Assembly (NCBI RefSeq): GCF_042660285.1
Contig: NZ_JBHSTP010000002.1
Span: 558,001 to 622,000, forward strand
Reading direction: 5' to 3'
DNA: 64,000 nt
DNA from: Luethyella okanaganae
Lineage (GTDB): Bacteria; Actinomycetota; Actinomycetes; Actinomycetales; Microbacteriaceae
Part shown: positions 50,190 through 58,035 of the stretch, in pieces
Layout: each line of letters opens with the position of its first letter
How positions within the stretch are numbered: the stretch's first letter is position 1
Position numbers and translations under genes: made by a program
The notes under the pieces: generated by a model
The model's database searches: none
The model's input: the letters and a program-made list of their open reading frames with translations, nothing else
Told to the model about the DNA's origin: nothing

Positions 50190-50195
50190 TACACT
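50190..50195 (+). promoter_or_regulatory. Leaderless promoter -10 box (TACACT)
   Basis: TACACT lies seven bases before GTG 50203 and supports that start over the one at 50152. Confidence 0.55.
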
Positions 50196-50202
50196 CGGAG
50201 GC

Positions 50203-50910
50203 GTGAGTGAATCCTCGTCGCCGCATGCGCTCCAGGACGCGGACGGGCTGATCCAGCAGGATGACCTGCCCGATGGGTGGCACCTGCCCACCCGGTTCCC
50301 CGGCGAGCGGAGCGACGACGCCAGCGAACAGATCGACGCGATCCTCGGGTACGACGACGCGGCTCCTGCTCACGACGGTGAGCACGACGACGCCGAGCAG
50401 AACGAGACGGTGGACGGCCGGTGGCGCTACATCGAGCACGCCAAGACGCACACGCGCGTGTTCATCCGCTTGCAACGCCAGATCTTCGCGGTGCCGGAGG
50501 AGGTGCGTATCACCGGCGTCGTCTACCTCCCGTGGCGCCCCGGCGACCCGATAACGAGCCGCCTCTTGCGGGAACTGTCGACCGCGCAGATTGAGGCCGC
50601 GATCAACAAGCGTCTGTTCGCGATGAAGCGCGAGCAGAGGATCACTGGCGGCAAAATCGTGTTGCCTAGCGGGCGCAAGATCGCCGAGCGTGACCTCCTC
50701 AAGCCGCTCGGCGGCACCGCAAAGCAGGACCCAGACTTCTACCAGCGCGTCGCCCTCCAGCACGGCCGCCTCACTCAGCAGGGCGACAAGAACCCGAGCG
50801 CGACGATGGCCGACATCAACGGTGTCGCACTCACCACTACCCAGGGCTGGGTTGCCAAGGCTCGTGCTCGCGGCCTGCTACCTCCTGGACGACGCGGGCG
50901 AGCAGGGTAA
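50203..50910 (+). CDS. Unknown island protein
   Basis: 235 residues from GTG 50203. An acidic N-terminal third (about residues 5-80) is followed by a basic domain with WRYIEHAKTHTRVFIRLQRQIFAVP and a C-terminal stretch that may be a helix-turn-helix (MADINGVALTTTQGWVAKARARGLL). The last pattern resembles DNA-binding proteins common beside excisionases in actinobacterial mobile elements. I do not recognise the family. A role in element maintenance is a guess. Confidence 0.65.
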   Translation: MSESSSPHALQDADGLIQQDDLPDGWHLPTRFPGERSDDASEQIDAILGYDDAAPAHDGEHDDAEQNETVDGRWRYIEHAKTHTRVFIRLQRQIFAVPEEVRITGVVYLPWRPGDPITSRLLRELSTAQIEAAINKRLFAMKREQRITGGKIVLPSGRKIAERDLLKPLGGTAKQDPDFYQRVALQHGRLTQQGDKNPSATMADINGVALTTTQGWVAKARARGLLPPGRRGRAG

Positions 50911-51117
50911 TCGTCCGCATCGCCGGTATGGAAGGGGAGTTGAACTGACCTCGACCCCCTCGCGCGCAGGCTCACGGATCGGCGTTGAGGCCCGGAAAAT
51001 CAACGATCTGGAGCGCGTCGCCTGTGGATAACTACATCGACGTGCACGCGACTACGCCTTGCTTAGCACCTGAGTTAGCACTTCTCCGCGCGCATGCGGA
51101 ACTGCGCTGGAGCCGCC
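50911..51117. other. Gap without a recognisable gene
   Basis: About 200 bases between convergent genes. TTAGCAC occurs twice in direct orientation (near 51064 and 51075). Nothing else is supported. Confidence 0.5.
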
Positions 51118-51345
51118 TCAGTCACGGCGCTTGCGACGCACAGACAACCTCCGGATGGCGTATGTCACGCCCCCAACGACCGCACCCCCGACCAGGGCGA
51201 AGAGCACCAAGGCGATGATCGCCTCGGCGGGTGAGGTGTCGTTCACCGCATCGCCCAGGCTGGGGAGAGAGATCGCGACCAACGCGATCGCTGCTGCGAG
51301 GGCGGGCAGAAGGAACCAGAGTGCGCTCTTGTCACGTTCCGACAT
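51118..51345 (-). CDS. Small two-helix membrane protein of the bacteriocin cluster
   Basis: 75 residues from ATG 51345 with two hydrophobic segments (about 10-30 and 43-62) and a strongly basic C-terminus (RRLSVRRKRRD), so both termini are cytoplasmic. It begins two bases after the ABC permease stop, so it is the last gene of the bacteriocin operon. An accessory immunity role is possible by position; no family is recognised. Confidence 0.7.
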   Translation of the reverse strand: MSERDKSALWFLLPALAAAIALVAISLPSLGDAVNDTSPAEAIIALVLFALVGGAVVGGVTYAIRRLSVRRKRRD

Positions 51346-51347
51346 TG

Positions 51348-52130
51348 TCACTTTCCTTTCACCTCACGGAGGATTCCGAGCAACGTCAGTCCGGCCGCCC
51401 AGAGTGCGACACCTGCGGCCGCCGCCCATGCGTCGCTTGTGTTGGAGATGGCAGCGGATGCGAGCAGCCCCAGTGTCTTGTCTGAGACAGCGCTGGCCCA
51501 GGCCTGGCCAGTGAACCCGGCGACCATCAACGTGACGGGCAGGAGCAGATAAAGCGCCAGCACGACGAATGTCGTCGCCGCGGACGAGCGACAGACCGCA
51601 CCGATGCCTGCCCCTGCGAAGGCGAGCAGCGCCGTCGTCAGAAGGAGGCGACTGAGACCGTCAGCGGGGAATCCGTTCTCATATGCGCTCGGCTCCACCA
51701 CGAGGATGGTCACCGTACCGATGATCGTCACGATGAGGACAACCACGATCGCGAGAGTCGCGTGAGCGGCGGCGAGGGCGAGGAGGTGCTTCGCTCTCGC
51801 TGGGATGAGAACCCGTACGAGCTCGATTGCGCCGGACTGGTGATCGCGAGCGACCGCCAGCGCGGTGCTGAACATCACGACGAACCCGACGACATCCGAA
51901 CTCAGGGCGATCACGTCGCTGGTCAACGGCTCCTCGGACCTACCTGAGATGAACACACGCACGGCGAAGATAGCCAGGGTGACGGTTGCGGCAACCGAAA
52001 GGAACACGATCGTTGATCGCGTGCGCACCGCACGTCCGAACTCTGCGCGGATCAGCGTCAGCGCAGACGTCCTGTGAACGGTCTGCTCCTCCACTGCCGG
52101 GTCGTCGAGAGTCGTCGCGGTCCTATTCAT
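51348..52130 (-). CDS. ABC-2 type transporter permease of the bacteriocin cluster
   Basis: 260 residues with six hydrophobic segments and a cytoplasmic N-terminal lead (residues 1-35). It pairs with the ATPase upstream, overlapping it by four bases. In lacticin Q and aureocin A53 clusters, an ABC transporter of this kind exports the peptide and gives self-immunity. Fold assignment is firm; the bacteriocin role is inferred from the neighbours. Confidence 0.87.
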   Translation of the reverse strand: MNRTATTLDDPAVEEQTVHRTSALTLIRAEFGRAVRTRSTIVFLSVAATVTLAIFAVRVFISGRSEEPLTSDVIALSSDVVGFVVMFSTALAVARDHQSGAIELVRVLIPARAKHLLALAAAHATLAIVVVLIVTIIGTVTILVVEPSAYENGFPADGLSRLLLTTALLAFAGAGIGAVCRSSAATTFVVLALYLLLPVTLMVAGFTGQAWASAVSDKTLGLLASAAISNTSDAWAAAAGVALWAAGLTLLGILREVKGK

Positions 52131-53023
52131 TCGTCCTCCTGGAGGGGCATCTCACCGATCGCGTCACGGTAGATGTCGTCAAGGGATCGTTGTCTCGTTG
52201 TCAGCTCATCGAGAGCGATCCCCTGGTGCGCCGCGACCTGGAACACTTCGCGTGCCGTCAGCCCCGAGATGACGACCCGACCATCGGCGCCCTGCGCGGC
52301 TGTTGCCCCGCGAGCGTGAGTGGCTGCCGCGAGATCGTCGGGTCGGTCTGTGCGCACGAGCACATGCGGTCGACCTTGAGCGGCGAGGGCCTCGAGCGTG
52401 CCGTCGAGCACGATGCGCCCCTTGCTGATGACCACGATGTTGTCCGCGATCAGAGCCAGCTCGCTCACGATGTGCGACGAGAGCAGGATGCCGACACCCT
52501 CTCCGCGGAGCTGCCGAAGGAGATCGCGAAGCCACGCGATGCCGGTAGGATCGAGCCCGTTCAACGGCTCATCCAGGATGAGGTGACGGGGTGAGCCGAT
52601 CAGCGCGACGGCAATCCCCAGGCGCTGCCTCATACCCAACGAAAGCTGCCCGACACGACGTTCCGCTGCATCGGCAAGCCCAACAAGGGCGAGGAGAGAC
52701 GTGCTTCGCGGGGAGACGCCCTGGGTGCGCGCGCAGTAGTCGAGAACGTCCCGGGCCCGCAGATTCGGCATCAGCCACCGGGCATCCAGCAAGCTCCCGA
52801 CCTCGCGGAGCGGAGCACGCAGGTCACGGTAATGGCGACCGTCGAAGCGTGCCTGTCCACGCTGGGCGGCTGTCAGCCCAAGCGCGACTCGCATCGAAGT
52901 GGACTTCCCCGCACCGTTGGGGCCGACGAACCCGGTGATGCTCCCGTCGGGAACAACGAAAGAAACGTCCTCGATGATCGCACGGCCACCGATTGCCTTT
53001 GAGACGTTCTCGAACGTGATCAT
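52127..53023 (-). CDS. ABC transporter ATP-binding protein of the bacteriocin cluster
   Basis: 298 residues. Walker A is GPNGAGKST, the signature is QLSLGMRQRLGIA, Walker B LILDEPLNGLD and the H-loop SSHIVSEL. This is the two-component exporter type used by BcrA-like and lantibiotic immunity systems. It follows the large PH-domain protein by 40 bases and is coupled to the permease. The predicted task is peptide export or removal from the membrane of the producer. Confidence 0.93.
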   Translation of the reverse strand: MITFENVSKAIGGRAIIEDVSFVVPDGSITGFVGPNGAGKSTSMRVALGLTAAQRGQARFDGRHYRDLRAPLREVGSLLDARWLMPNLRARDVLDYCARTQGVSPRSTSLLALVGLADAAERRVGQLSLGMRQRLGIAVALIGSPRHLILDEPLNGLDPTGIAWLRDLLRQLRGEGVGILLSSHIVSELALIADNIVVISKGRIVLDGTLEALAAQGRPHVLVRTDRPDDLAAATHARGATAAQGADGRVVISGLTAREVFQVAAHQGIALDELTTRQRSLDDIYRDAIGEMPLQEDE

Positions 53024-53063
53024 GACGTCAACTCCATCGGGACAGATGCCGGAGCGGACGCGT

Positions 53064-54527
53064 TCACGGCGTCGCCCCGTTCGACTTGATCAGCAACCTC
53101 TGTCGCCGCGCCGCGGGCTCGTCGACCGTGATGATCACCTCGCGCAACCGTGCCAGGCTCTCCGCGGAACAGTGGGTACCGACGAAATTTCGGGCACCAC
53201 CCGCATACAGATGAGCCGAGAAGAACAGCGGTCGATCGGCCCCTCTCAGATGAACGCTCCCAACCCAATGGCAGGAACGCGCCCGGACGTAGGTTTCCAC
53301 CTCGGTCACGAGATGACGCTCGATCTTCAGGATGTCGTGTGAGTCGACGTTCATCCCCAAGACGAGCAACCGGCCAATCGACGTGGAGATTGCCAGCGCG
53401 ATCAGTCCGATCGCAACTGCACCCGCGATGCTCATCCCGGTGTCCAGCAAGCTGGCCACCAGCGCGGCCGGGATCGAGAAGACCAAAGCCGCACGGAAGA
53501 ACTGGCGGAACACCGCAGCAGGGCGGTCGGATAGAATCGCGGAATCCTGCACGAACTCGTGGAAGTGCGATCGCGTGATCTGCCGCACAATCGTGTCGGG
53601 GAGCGACGGAAGCACAAGGCTCGCGCCCACCTCATCGGCACCCTTGAACGTCAGGACCGCGAGACGCGAGCGCCGAAGCAACTGTTCGACGAGTGAGCGG
53701 CGCACCGTGATGCCCTCGATGGATTTCAGATCGATGTGCCGTTCCCGCTTTTCGACGAGGCCGTAGCTAAGGACCAGCGTGCGTGCGGCCGTCATACGCG
53801 CCGAGAAGCCCTGGTATCGCGAGATCGTGGCCAGCGTCCCGATCAGGATGAACCCGACTATCGAGATGGCAATCAGGAGAGCCGGCGGGAGGGTCCTGAA
53901 CAGTTCGAATGCCCACGTGCTCACGCCGATGTCTTCCAGGAGGCCCCAGGACGCGAACAAGACGGGAGGCGCAAGAAGCGCAAACCGCCCGTTGACGAGA
54001 CTCATCAGGGCAAGTTCGCGCCACGTGGCTCGATAGATCTCGCCGATCTGCAGGGTGGCGTTGGAGTCGGTGGCCGCGCCGTTGTGCTTGCGCACGAGCG
54101 TTCGTATGTCTGCCGCGGCCACCGGATCGAGTGCACGGAAGACGACCGCGCCCCCGGCGGAGTCTGATTGGGTGAGCTGCAGTCGACGGATTCCGAGAAC
54201 ACGGAAGAAGAGACCGGCCTGTTCATCGACGGCGACGACAGAAGCCCACCCGAGGTGACGTTCCTGCCGGTGAAAGACCCCGGTGCGAACGGCAAGCATT
54301 TCGGGGGCGATCCGGTACGTCTCGACGCTCCATCTGACGATGATCCAGGCCACGCGGAGCGGCCCGTAGAGAAACGACGCTAGCGGGAGCAGAACCGAGG
54401 CGATCTCACTCCCGTGGCTGGCCCAGAAGGTGAGCGCGATGACCAGGAACGCGAAGGAGGCGAGGAACTGCGCCGCCTCGACGATGAGGAGACGTCCGGA
54501 CGCTCGTTTCCAGGTTGTCTTCGTCAA
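53064..54527 (-). CDS. Bacterial PH-domain membrane protein (YdbT-like)
   Basis: 487 residues from TTG 54527, which overlaps the stop of the smaller PH protein as TTGA; the longer frame to 55091 is antisense to nothing but simply runs through that gene. Pairs of membrane helices alternate with two or three bPH2 (DUF304) domains, recognisable by YRIAPEMLAVRTGVFHRQERHL and VLSYGLVEKRERHIDLKSIEG. Proteins of this type accompany leaderless bacteriocins such as aureocin A53 and lacticin Q and contribute to secretion or immunity. Confidence 0.85.
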   Translation of the reverse strand: MTKTTWKRASGRLLIVEAAQFLASFAFLVIALTFWASHGSEIASVLLPLASFLYGPLRVAWIIVRWSVETYRIAPEMLAVRTGVFHRQERHLGWASVVAVDEQAGLFFRVLGIRRLQLTQSDSAGGAVVFRALDPVAAADIRTLVRKHNGAATDSNATLQIGEIYRATWRELALMSLVNGRFALLAPPVLFASWGLLEDIGVSTWAFELFRTLPPALLIAISIVGFILIGTLATISRYQGFSARMTAARTLVLSYGLVEKRERHIDLKSIEGITVRRSLVEQLLRRSRLAVLTFKGADEVGASLVLPSLPDTIVRQITRSHFHEFVQDSAILSDRPAAVFRQFFRAALVFSIPAALVASLLDTGMSIAGAVAIGLIALAISTSIGRLLVLGMNVDSHDILKIERHLVTEVETYVRARSCHWVGSVHLRGADRPLFFSAHLYAGGARNFVGTHCSAESLARLREVIITVDEPAARRQRLLIKSNGATP

Positions 54528-55033
54528 GGCGCAACTTCCAGAGTGCGCATCACCCGGGTGCGAACGCCTTCTGCCGCCGTAGGCGTGACAGGCCCGAGCT
54601 TGATCGTGCCGCCAACCGTGCGGAAGACGATCGAGGCAAGCCCGCAGCTTCTGAGCAGAGGGCCCCGCACGATGTCGACGCTCAGGATCTGAACGGTGGA
54701 GATCGTGGTCCTGGATCTCATGAGGAGCCCGTGCCAGATCTCGACTGTTGAGCGATCGACCGTGTACCGATAGGCCCGGTACTGAAGTCGATTCACGACG
54801 GCGATGTCGATGAGCGTGCCCAAGACGCACAGCGGAAGCAGAATCCACAGCGCGACGAACTCGACCCAGTCGATCTTCACGAACAGAGCCGCCGCGATGA
54901 GCAGCACAGCGAAAGTTACGGCTGCCGAGAGGGTCCGGAGATTCTCGTACCTCAGGGCCGCGCGCGGGAGCGCCTCGCCGCTCGCCATCGTCGATCGATC
55001 GCGCTGTGCATCCATCAAACCATCTTCCGTCAT
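54524..55033 (-). CDS. Bacterial PH-domain membrane protein (YdbS-like)
   Basis: 169 residues from ATG 55033 (ATG 55015 is an alternative). Two hydrophobic segments (about 35-50 and 58-80) precede one bPH2 domain with the hallmark YRYTVDRSTVEIWHGLLMRSRTTISTVQILSVDIVRGPL. YdbS and YdbT-like proteins are usually encoded together, as here, and coupled by a TTGA overlap. It lies just after the bacteriocin gene and a stem-loop. Confidence 0.87.
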   Translation of the reverse strand: MTEDGLMDAQRDRSTMASGEALPRAALRYENLRTLSAAVTFAVLLIAAALFVKIDWVEFVALWILLPLCVLGTLIDIAVVNRLQYRAYRYTVDRSTVEIWHGLLMRSRTTISTVQILSVDIVRGPLLRSCGLASIVFRTVGGTIKLGPVTPTAAEGVRTRVMRTLEVAP

Positions 55034-55077
55034 GCCTCCACTGTCTCATCCGCTTGTGCTGCCGCGCCGCCGATGCA

Positions 55078-55121
55078 TGTCGTGACCCCACCGCGCCGGT
55101 TCGCGCCGCAGGGTCACGACA
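55078..55121 (-). terminator. Stem-loop after the bacteriocin gene
   Basis: Eleven-base perfect arms TGTCGTGACCC (55078-55088) and GGGTCACGACA (55111-55121) around a 22-base loop, 15 bases after the bacteriocin stop. No T tract. It could attenuate transcription so that the peptide is made in excess over the membrane proteins, or stabilise the 3' end of the peptide message. Confidence 0.6.
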
Positions 55122-55135
55122 CGCCTCTCAGGCTC

Positions 55136-55306
55136 TCAGAGCCCGAGGATGTTGAGGATCCGCTCGATGATCTGCTCGATGGTGAGGGTGCGCAGCCACC
55201 TCTCCACCGTCACCCAGTTGCGCTGCACCCAGGCAACAACGGCGTTGACCGCGTTGACGCCGTACTTCCACGCCAGGTCGAGGATCCTCCTAATGACAGC
55301 CCACAT
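55136..55306 (-). CDS. Aureocin A53/lacticin Q-like leaderless bacteriocin
   Basis: 56-residue cationic peptide from ATG 55306, with AAAGGA seven bases upstream. It has five tryptophans, no leader, no cysteine and a pattern like the aureocin A53 family: short hydrophobic start, LAWKYGVNAVNAVVAW, a basic turn (VQRNW), VERWLRTLT and the ending IIERILNILGL, comparable with the ILGIK end of lacticin Q. Such peptides fold as a helical bundle and kill by membrane damage. The downstream PH-domain proteins and ABC exporter, and the divergent two-component system, support this. The longer frame to 55594 is not a gene. Confidence 0.82.
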   Translation of the reverse strand: MWAVIRRILDLAWKYGVNAVNAVVAWVQRNWVTVERWLRTLTIEQIIERILNILGL

Positions 55307-55393
55307 AGTGTGTTCCTTTGCTGTGAGACGGGCTTGTTCCGGACCATCCGGGTCGTCCGACCACAGCCTCATGGACGCTGGATGCGCCTGCCA

Positions 55394-55407
55394 GATACCA
55401 ACGTATC
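55394..55407. promoter_or_regulatory. Possible response-regulator site before the bacteriocin gene
   Basis: Inverted repeat GATAC-CAAC-GTATC, 88 bases before the bacteriocin start. GATAC also occurs twice between the regulator and kinase genes (near 56175 and 56199). Binding by the LuxR-type regulator is a guess. Confidence 0.35.
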
Positions 55408-55457
55408 GACCTTCGACACCTTCGTAGCGACGACGTCGAGTCGCCTGACGAAACTCA

Positions 55458-56147
55458 TCAGAGCGAGCCGATGTCGAGCGATTCGAGGTCAATGACGTTC
55501 TTCGTGATCGCGTAGATGAGCACCTGCACCCGGTCTCGGACACCCCACTTAGACATGACACGGCCGAGGTTCGCCTTGATCGTCGGCTCAGCAAGGTGAA
55601 GCTCGCGCGCGATCTCCGCGTTGGACCGCCCCTGAGCGATGGCTTGGACGATGGACAGCTCGCGCGGTGTCAGAGCTTCGGGCGCCGGCATAGCGCCTCG
55701 AGTGACGCCTGGGTCGGCCTGCAACGAGAGAATCAGATCGCGGGTCACGCGCGGAGAGATGACGGAGCGCCCGGCGCGAACCTCCCGGATGGCTTCGAGG
55801 ATGTCGTCGGGGTCAGTGTCCTTGACGAGATAGCCGGATGCTCCGGCACGCAGCGCAGGCACCACGTGACGCTCTGTCGAGAAGGTCGTTACGGCGAGCA
55901 CTCGAACGTCCGGGAGAGCGGTCGCGATGCGACGAGTGGCCTCGATGCCGGATACGTGCGGCATTTGCAGATCCATGAGAACGACGTCCGGTAGCAAGCG
56001 CTCGGCAGCACTGACCGCCTCTTCGCCGTCCACGGCTTCTCCCACCACGGTCATGTCGCCGCCCGTGTTCACGAAGACCCGCAGCGCGTGGCGAACCAGC
56101 GCCTCGTCGTCGGCGATCAGCACTCGTATCGGTTCCACTCCGGCCAT
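55458..56147 (-). CDS. LuxR/NarL-family response regulator
   Basis: 229 residues from ATG 56147; the frame extends to 56360 but the receiver fold starts at VEPIRVLIADDEALVR. The receiver has the acidic pair (ADDE), phospho-acceptor aspartate in VVLMDLQMP and lysine in YLVKD; the C-terminal helix-turn-helix is LTPRELSIVQAIAQGRSNAEIARELHL. It is transcribed away from the histidine kinase gene and toward the bacteriocin gene. Likely activator of the bacteriocin operon or of immunity. Confidence 0.92.
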   Translation of the reverse strand: MAGVEPIRVLIADDEALVRHALRVFVNTGGDMTVVGEAVDGEEAVSAAERLLPDVVLMDLQMPHVSGIEATRRIATALPDVRVLAVTTFSTERHVVPALRAGASGYLVKDTDPDDILEAIREVRAGRSVISPRVTRDLILSLQADPGVTRGAMPAPEALTPRELSIVQAIAQGRSNAEIARELHLAEPTIKANLGRVMSKWGVRDRVQVLIYAITKNVIDLESLDIGSL

Positions 56148-56271
56148 TTTACCGAGGTGGAGCTTCGATCCAGTCGATACGAAAGTCCCTGATTCTGGAT
56201 ACTTTTGGACGCAGTGCAGCACCCCCTTGCATCGCGAGTCTTCCTTGCGGAAGTCGTCGCAAGGAGGATGT

Positions 56272-56364
56272 ATGTTCGGGGTTTTCGCACTGTTCGGTCC
56301 ACGGATCGTCCCTGCTGGGCCGATCATGTTGGAGTTGTGTCGCATGCTGCGCATCTGCAAGTGA
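56272..56364 (+). CDS. Possible 30-residue peptide before the kinase gene
   Basis: Thirty codons from ATG 56272 with a strong AGGAGG four bases upstream, ending 30 bases before the kinase start. The peptide is hydrophobic at the front (MFGVFALFGP) and cysteine-containing at the back (CRMLRIC). It could be a translational leader for the kinase or a small signal peptide; nothing beyond the ribosome site proves it is made. Confidence 0.4.
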   Translation: MFGVFALFGPRIVPAGPIMLELCRMLRICK

Positions 56365-56394
56365 CCTGAGTCGCTGACCGGCCATCATAGGAGG

Positions 56395-57579
56395 GTGAAG
56401 AACACACAGAACCTCGCGCGAGGCAACCGACTGCCCGTGCTCGGCGGCGTGGGGGCTCCCGGCTTCAACGGGCTCCCACGCCGAGGCCGGGTCGCGCTCC
56501 TTGTCTTGCTTGGCGTGATCTTGCTGGTCGACGTCGGCCTGTATCTCAGCGACCCAGAGACCACATGGCGGAGCATGCTGCTCGGCCTCTCCGCGACGTT
56601 CGCGACAGCGTTGTTCGCCTGGTGGCCTGCCGCCGCAGCGATGAGCCTGCTGCTCACCGGGCTGGTGCAGACGACAGCAGGCCAAGACGGGAGCCAGTTC
56701 CTTTATCTCACGGCGGTCGCCGGCCTGGTCGTCTACACCAGCCCGGCCTGGTTCATCGCAATCTATGTCGTCGTGGCGGCCGGTCTCGCGATCCTGGCAA
56801 CGGCCACTCCTGGCGTCTTCGTAAGCACCGCTCTCCCTGCCCTCGCACTCGTACTCGCGGTCTCTGCCTCTATCGGCTGGGCATTGCGCACGGCACATGG
56901 GCGGGAGCGCCGCTTCGCCCTGGACATCGCGCAACTGGAGTACGCGCGCACAGCCGCGATCGACGCCGAGAGGGAACGGATCGCGGACGAACTGCACGAC
57001 ATCATCGCGCACGACGTGACGCTCGTCTCCATGCACGCCCGCGTCCTCGAACGTGTGGACGATCCCGCCTTGCGCAATCAGTCGATCCAGGCCATCCGCA
57101 CCAGCGCGGATCAGGCGTTGGCAGACATCCGGCGGGTACTGCGAATCGTGCGCGACGATCACGTAACGGGCGTAACTGCTCCCGATGAACAACAGGCCAG
57201 CGCGACCAGCGCGCTGGAAGAAGCCCGCGACTCCCTCGCAAGACTCGGTGCCGAGGTCACCGTTCACGCCAGCTCTGACATCTCCGTGTCGACTGCCATC
57301 GAGCAAGCGCTGGTCCACCTGATGAGAGAGGGCGCGACGAACATCGCCAAACACGCGCCCGAACACCCGTCCGTGACGATCGTGCTCGAATCCGTCGATG
57401 ACGAGATCCACTTGGAGCTGACGAACTCGACCACGGAGACACCGCACACCCCGCACGTCCCCTCGTCCGGCTACGGACTCGATCGGCTCCGCGAGCGCGT
57501 ATCCCTGCTTGGCGGGCACCTGAGCACCCACACCACGGGCACAACCTGGACACTGACAGCACGCCTGCCCGCCCGCTGA
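56395..57579 (+). CDS. Sensor histidine kinase (HisKA_3 type)
   Basis: 394 residues from GTG 56395. Five hydrophobic segments within about residues 20-165 form a small membrane sensor without a large outside domain. The phospho-acceptor is in ERIADELHDIIAHDVT, and the C-terminal HATPase has EGATNIAKHAP and SGYGLDRLRERVSLLGG. It is the natural partner of the divergent LuxR-type regulator. A membrane-embedded sensor of this kind suits detection of a hydrophobic peptide or membrane stress. Confidence 0.92.
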   Translation: MKNTQNLARGNRLPVLGGVGAPGFNGLPRRGRVALLVLLGVILLVDVGLYLSDPETTWRSMLLGLSATFATALFAWWPAAAAMSLLLTGLVQTTAGQDGSQFLYLTAVAGLVVYTSPAWFIAIYVVVAAGLAILATATPGVFVSTALPALALVLAVSASIGWALRTAHGRERRFALDIAQLEYARTAAIDAERERIADELHDIIAHDVTLVSMHARVLERVDDPALRNQSIQAIRTSADQALADIRRVLRIVRDDHVTGVTAPDEQQASATSALEEARDSLARLGAEVTVHASSDISVSTAIEQALVHLMREGATNIAKHAPEHPSVTIVLESVDDEIHLELTNSTTETPHTPHVPSSGYGLDRLRERVSLLGGHLSTHTTGTTWTLTARLPAR

Positions 57580-57639
57580 TCAACAGTACCCATTCGTATC
57601 AGCAGGCAATACAAATGCGACCCCAAAGGAGCAAGACAG

Positions 57640-57936
57640 ATGATGCCGTCGATCTTCCGGCGTGAAAGCGTCCCCGAACTCGAAGCGAAGCTCGAAGAAA
57701 TCGACGCGGACATCGCAAGACATCCGATCGCATCCGAGAAGGTCAAGAAAGCACACCGGATCGTCGAGAACCGCGGCGACAAGTCAGATGCCGACCTCAC
57801 CCATGCACTCGCCGCCTCTGGTCTGCCGGCACTCGAAGAACTCGGCAGGATCCAGCTCGAGCACACGGGAAGCTGGTGGCGACTGCACCGTGCTCGGAAC
57901 AAGATCATCACAAAGATCCAGAAGCTCAAGCGCTGA
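57640..57936 (+). CDS. Small unknown island protein
   Basis: 98 residues from ATG 57640 with AAGGAG about eight bases upstream. Highly charged and helical; the first half (PELEAKLEEIDADIARHPI) could form a coiled coil. No family recognised. It is the last gene before the third tRNA-end copy. Confidence 0.65.
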   Translation: MMPSIFRRESVPELEAKLEEIDADIARHPIASEKVKKAHRIVENRGDKSDADLTHALAASGLPALEELGRIQLEHTGSWWRLHRARNKIITKIQKLKR

Positions 57937-58000
57937 CATCGAGAACCGCGAAGCGGCCCCGCGACATGACATGGAACGTTGCTCTGCTGTTCGTCGCTTA

Positions 58001-58018
58001 AAATCTCTCCGTCTCCGC
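58001..58018 (+). repeat. Third copy of the tRNA-Ser(GCT) end (att 3)
   Basis: AAATCTCTCCGTCTCCGC matches the tRNA 3' end 39810-39827 at 17 of 18 positions; CTGGTTAGAGCG follows, similar to the arm sequence after the other two copies. It probably marks the right end of island 2. Confidence 0.65.
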
Positions 58019-58035
58019 CAAAATCCCTGGTTAGA

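Larger units (their letters stand above)
49763..58018. mobile_element. Genomic island 2 (bacteriocin island), tandem to island 1
   Basis: About 8 kb between att 2 and a third, shorter tRNA-end copy at 58001-58018. It carries an excisionase-like gene next to att 2, an unknown protein, the bacteriocin/ABC/PH-domain cluster, a two-component system and a small protein. No integrase is seen. The right boundary is less certain than the left because the third copy is only 18 bases with one mismatch. Confidence 0.65.

Noticed and set aside
55136..55594. A 152-residue reading of the bacteriocin frame
   Set aside because: The first 96 residues are Arg/Ser-rich and overlap the end of the response-regulator gene; the ribosome site and family pattern point to ATG 55306.
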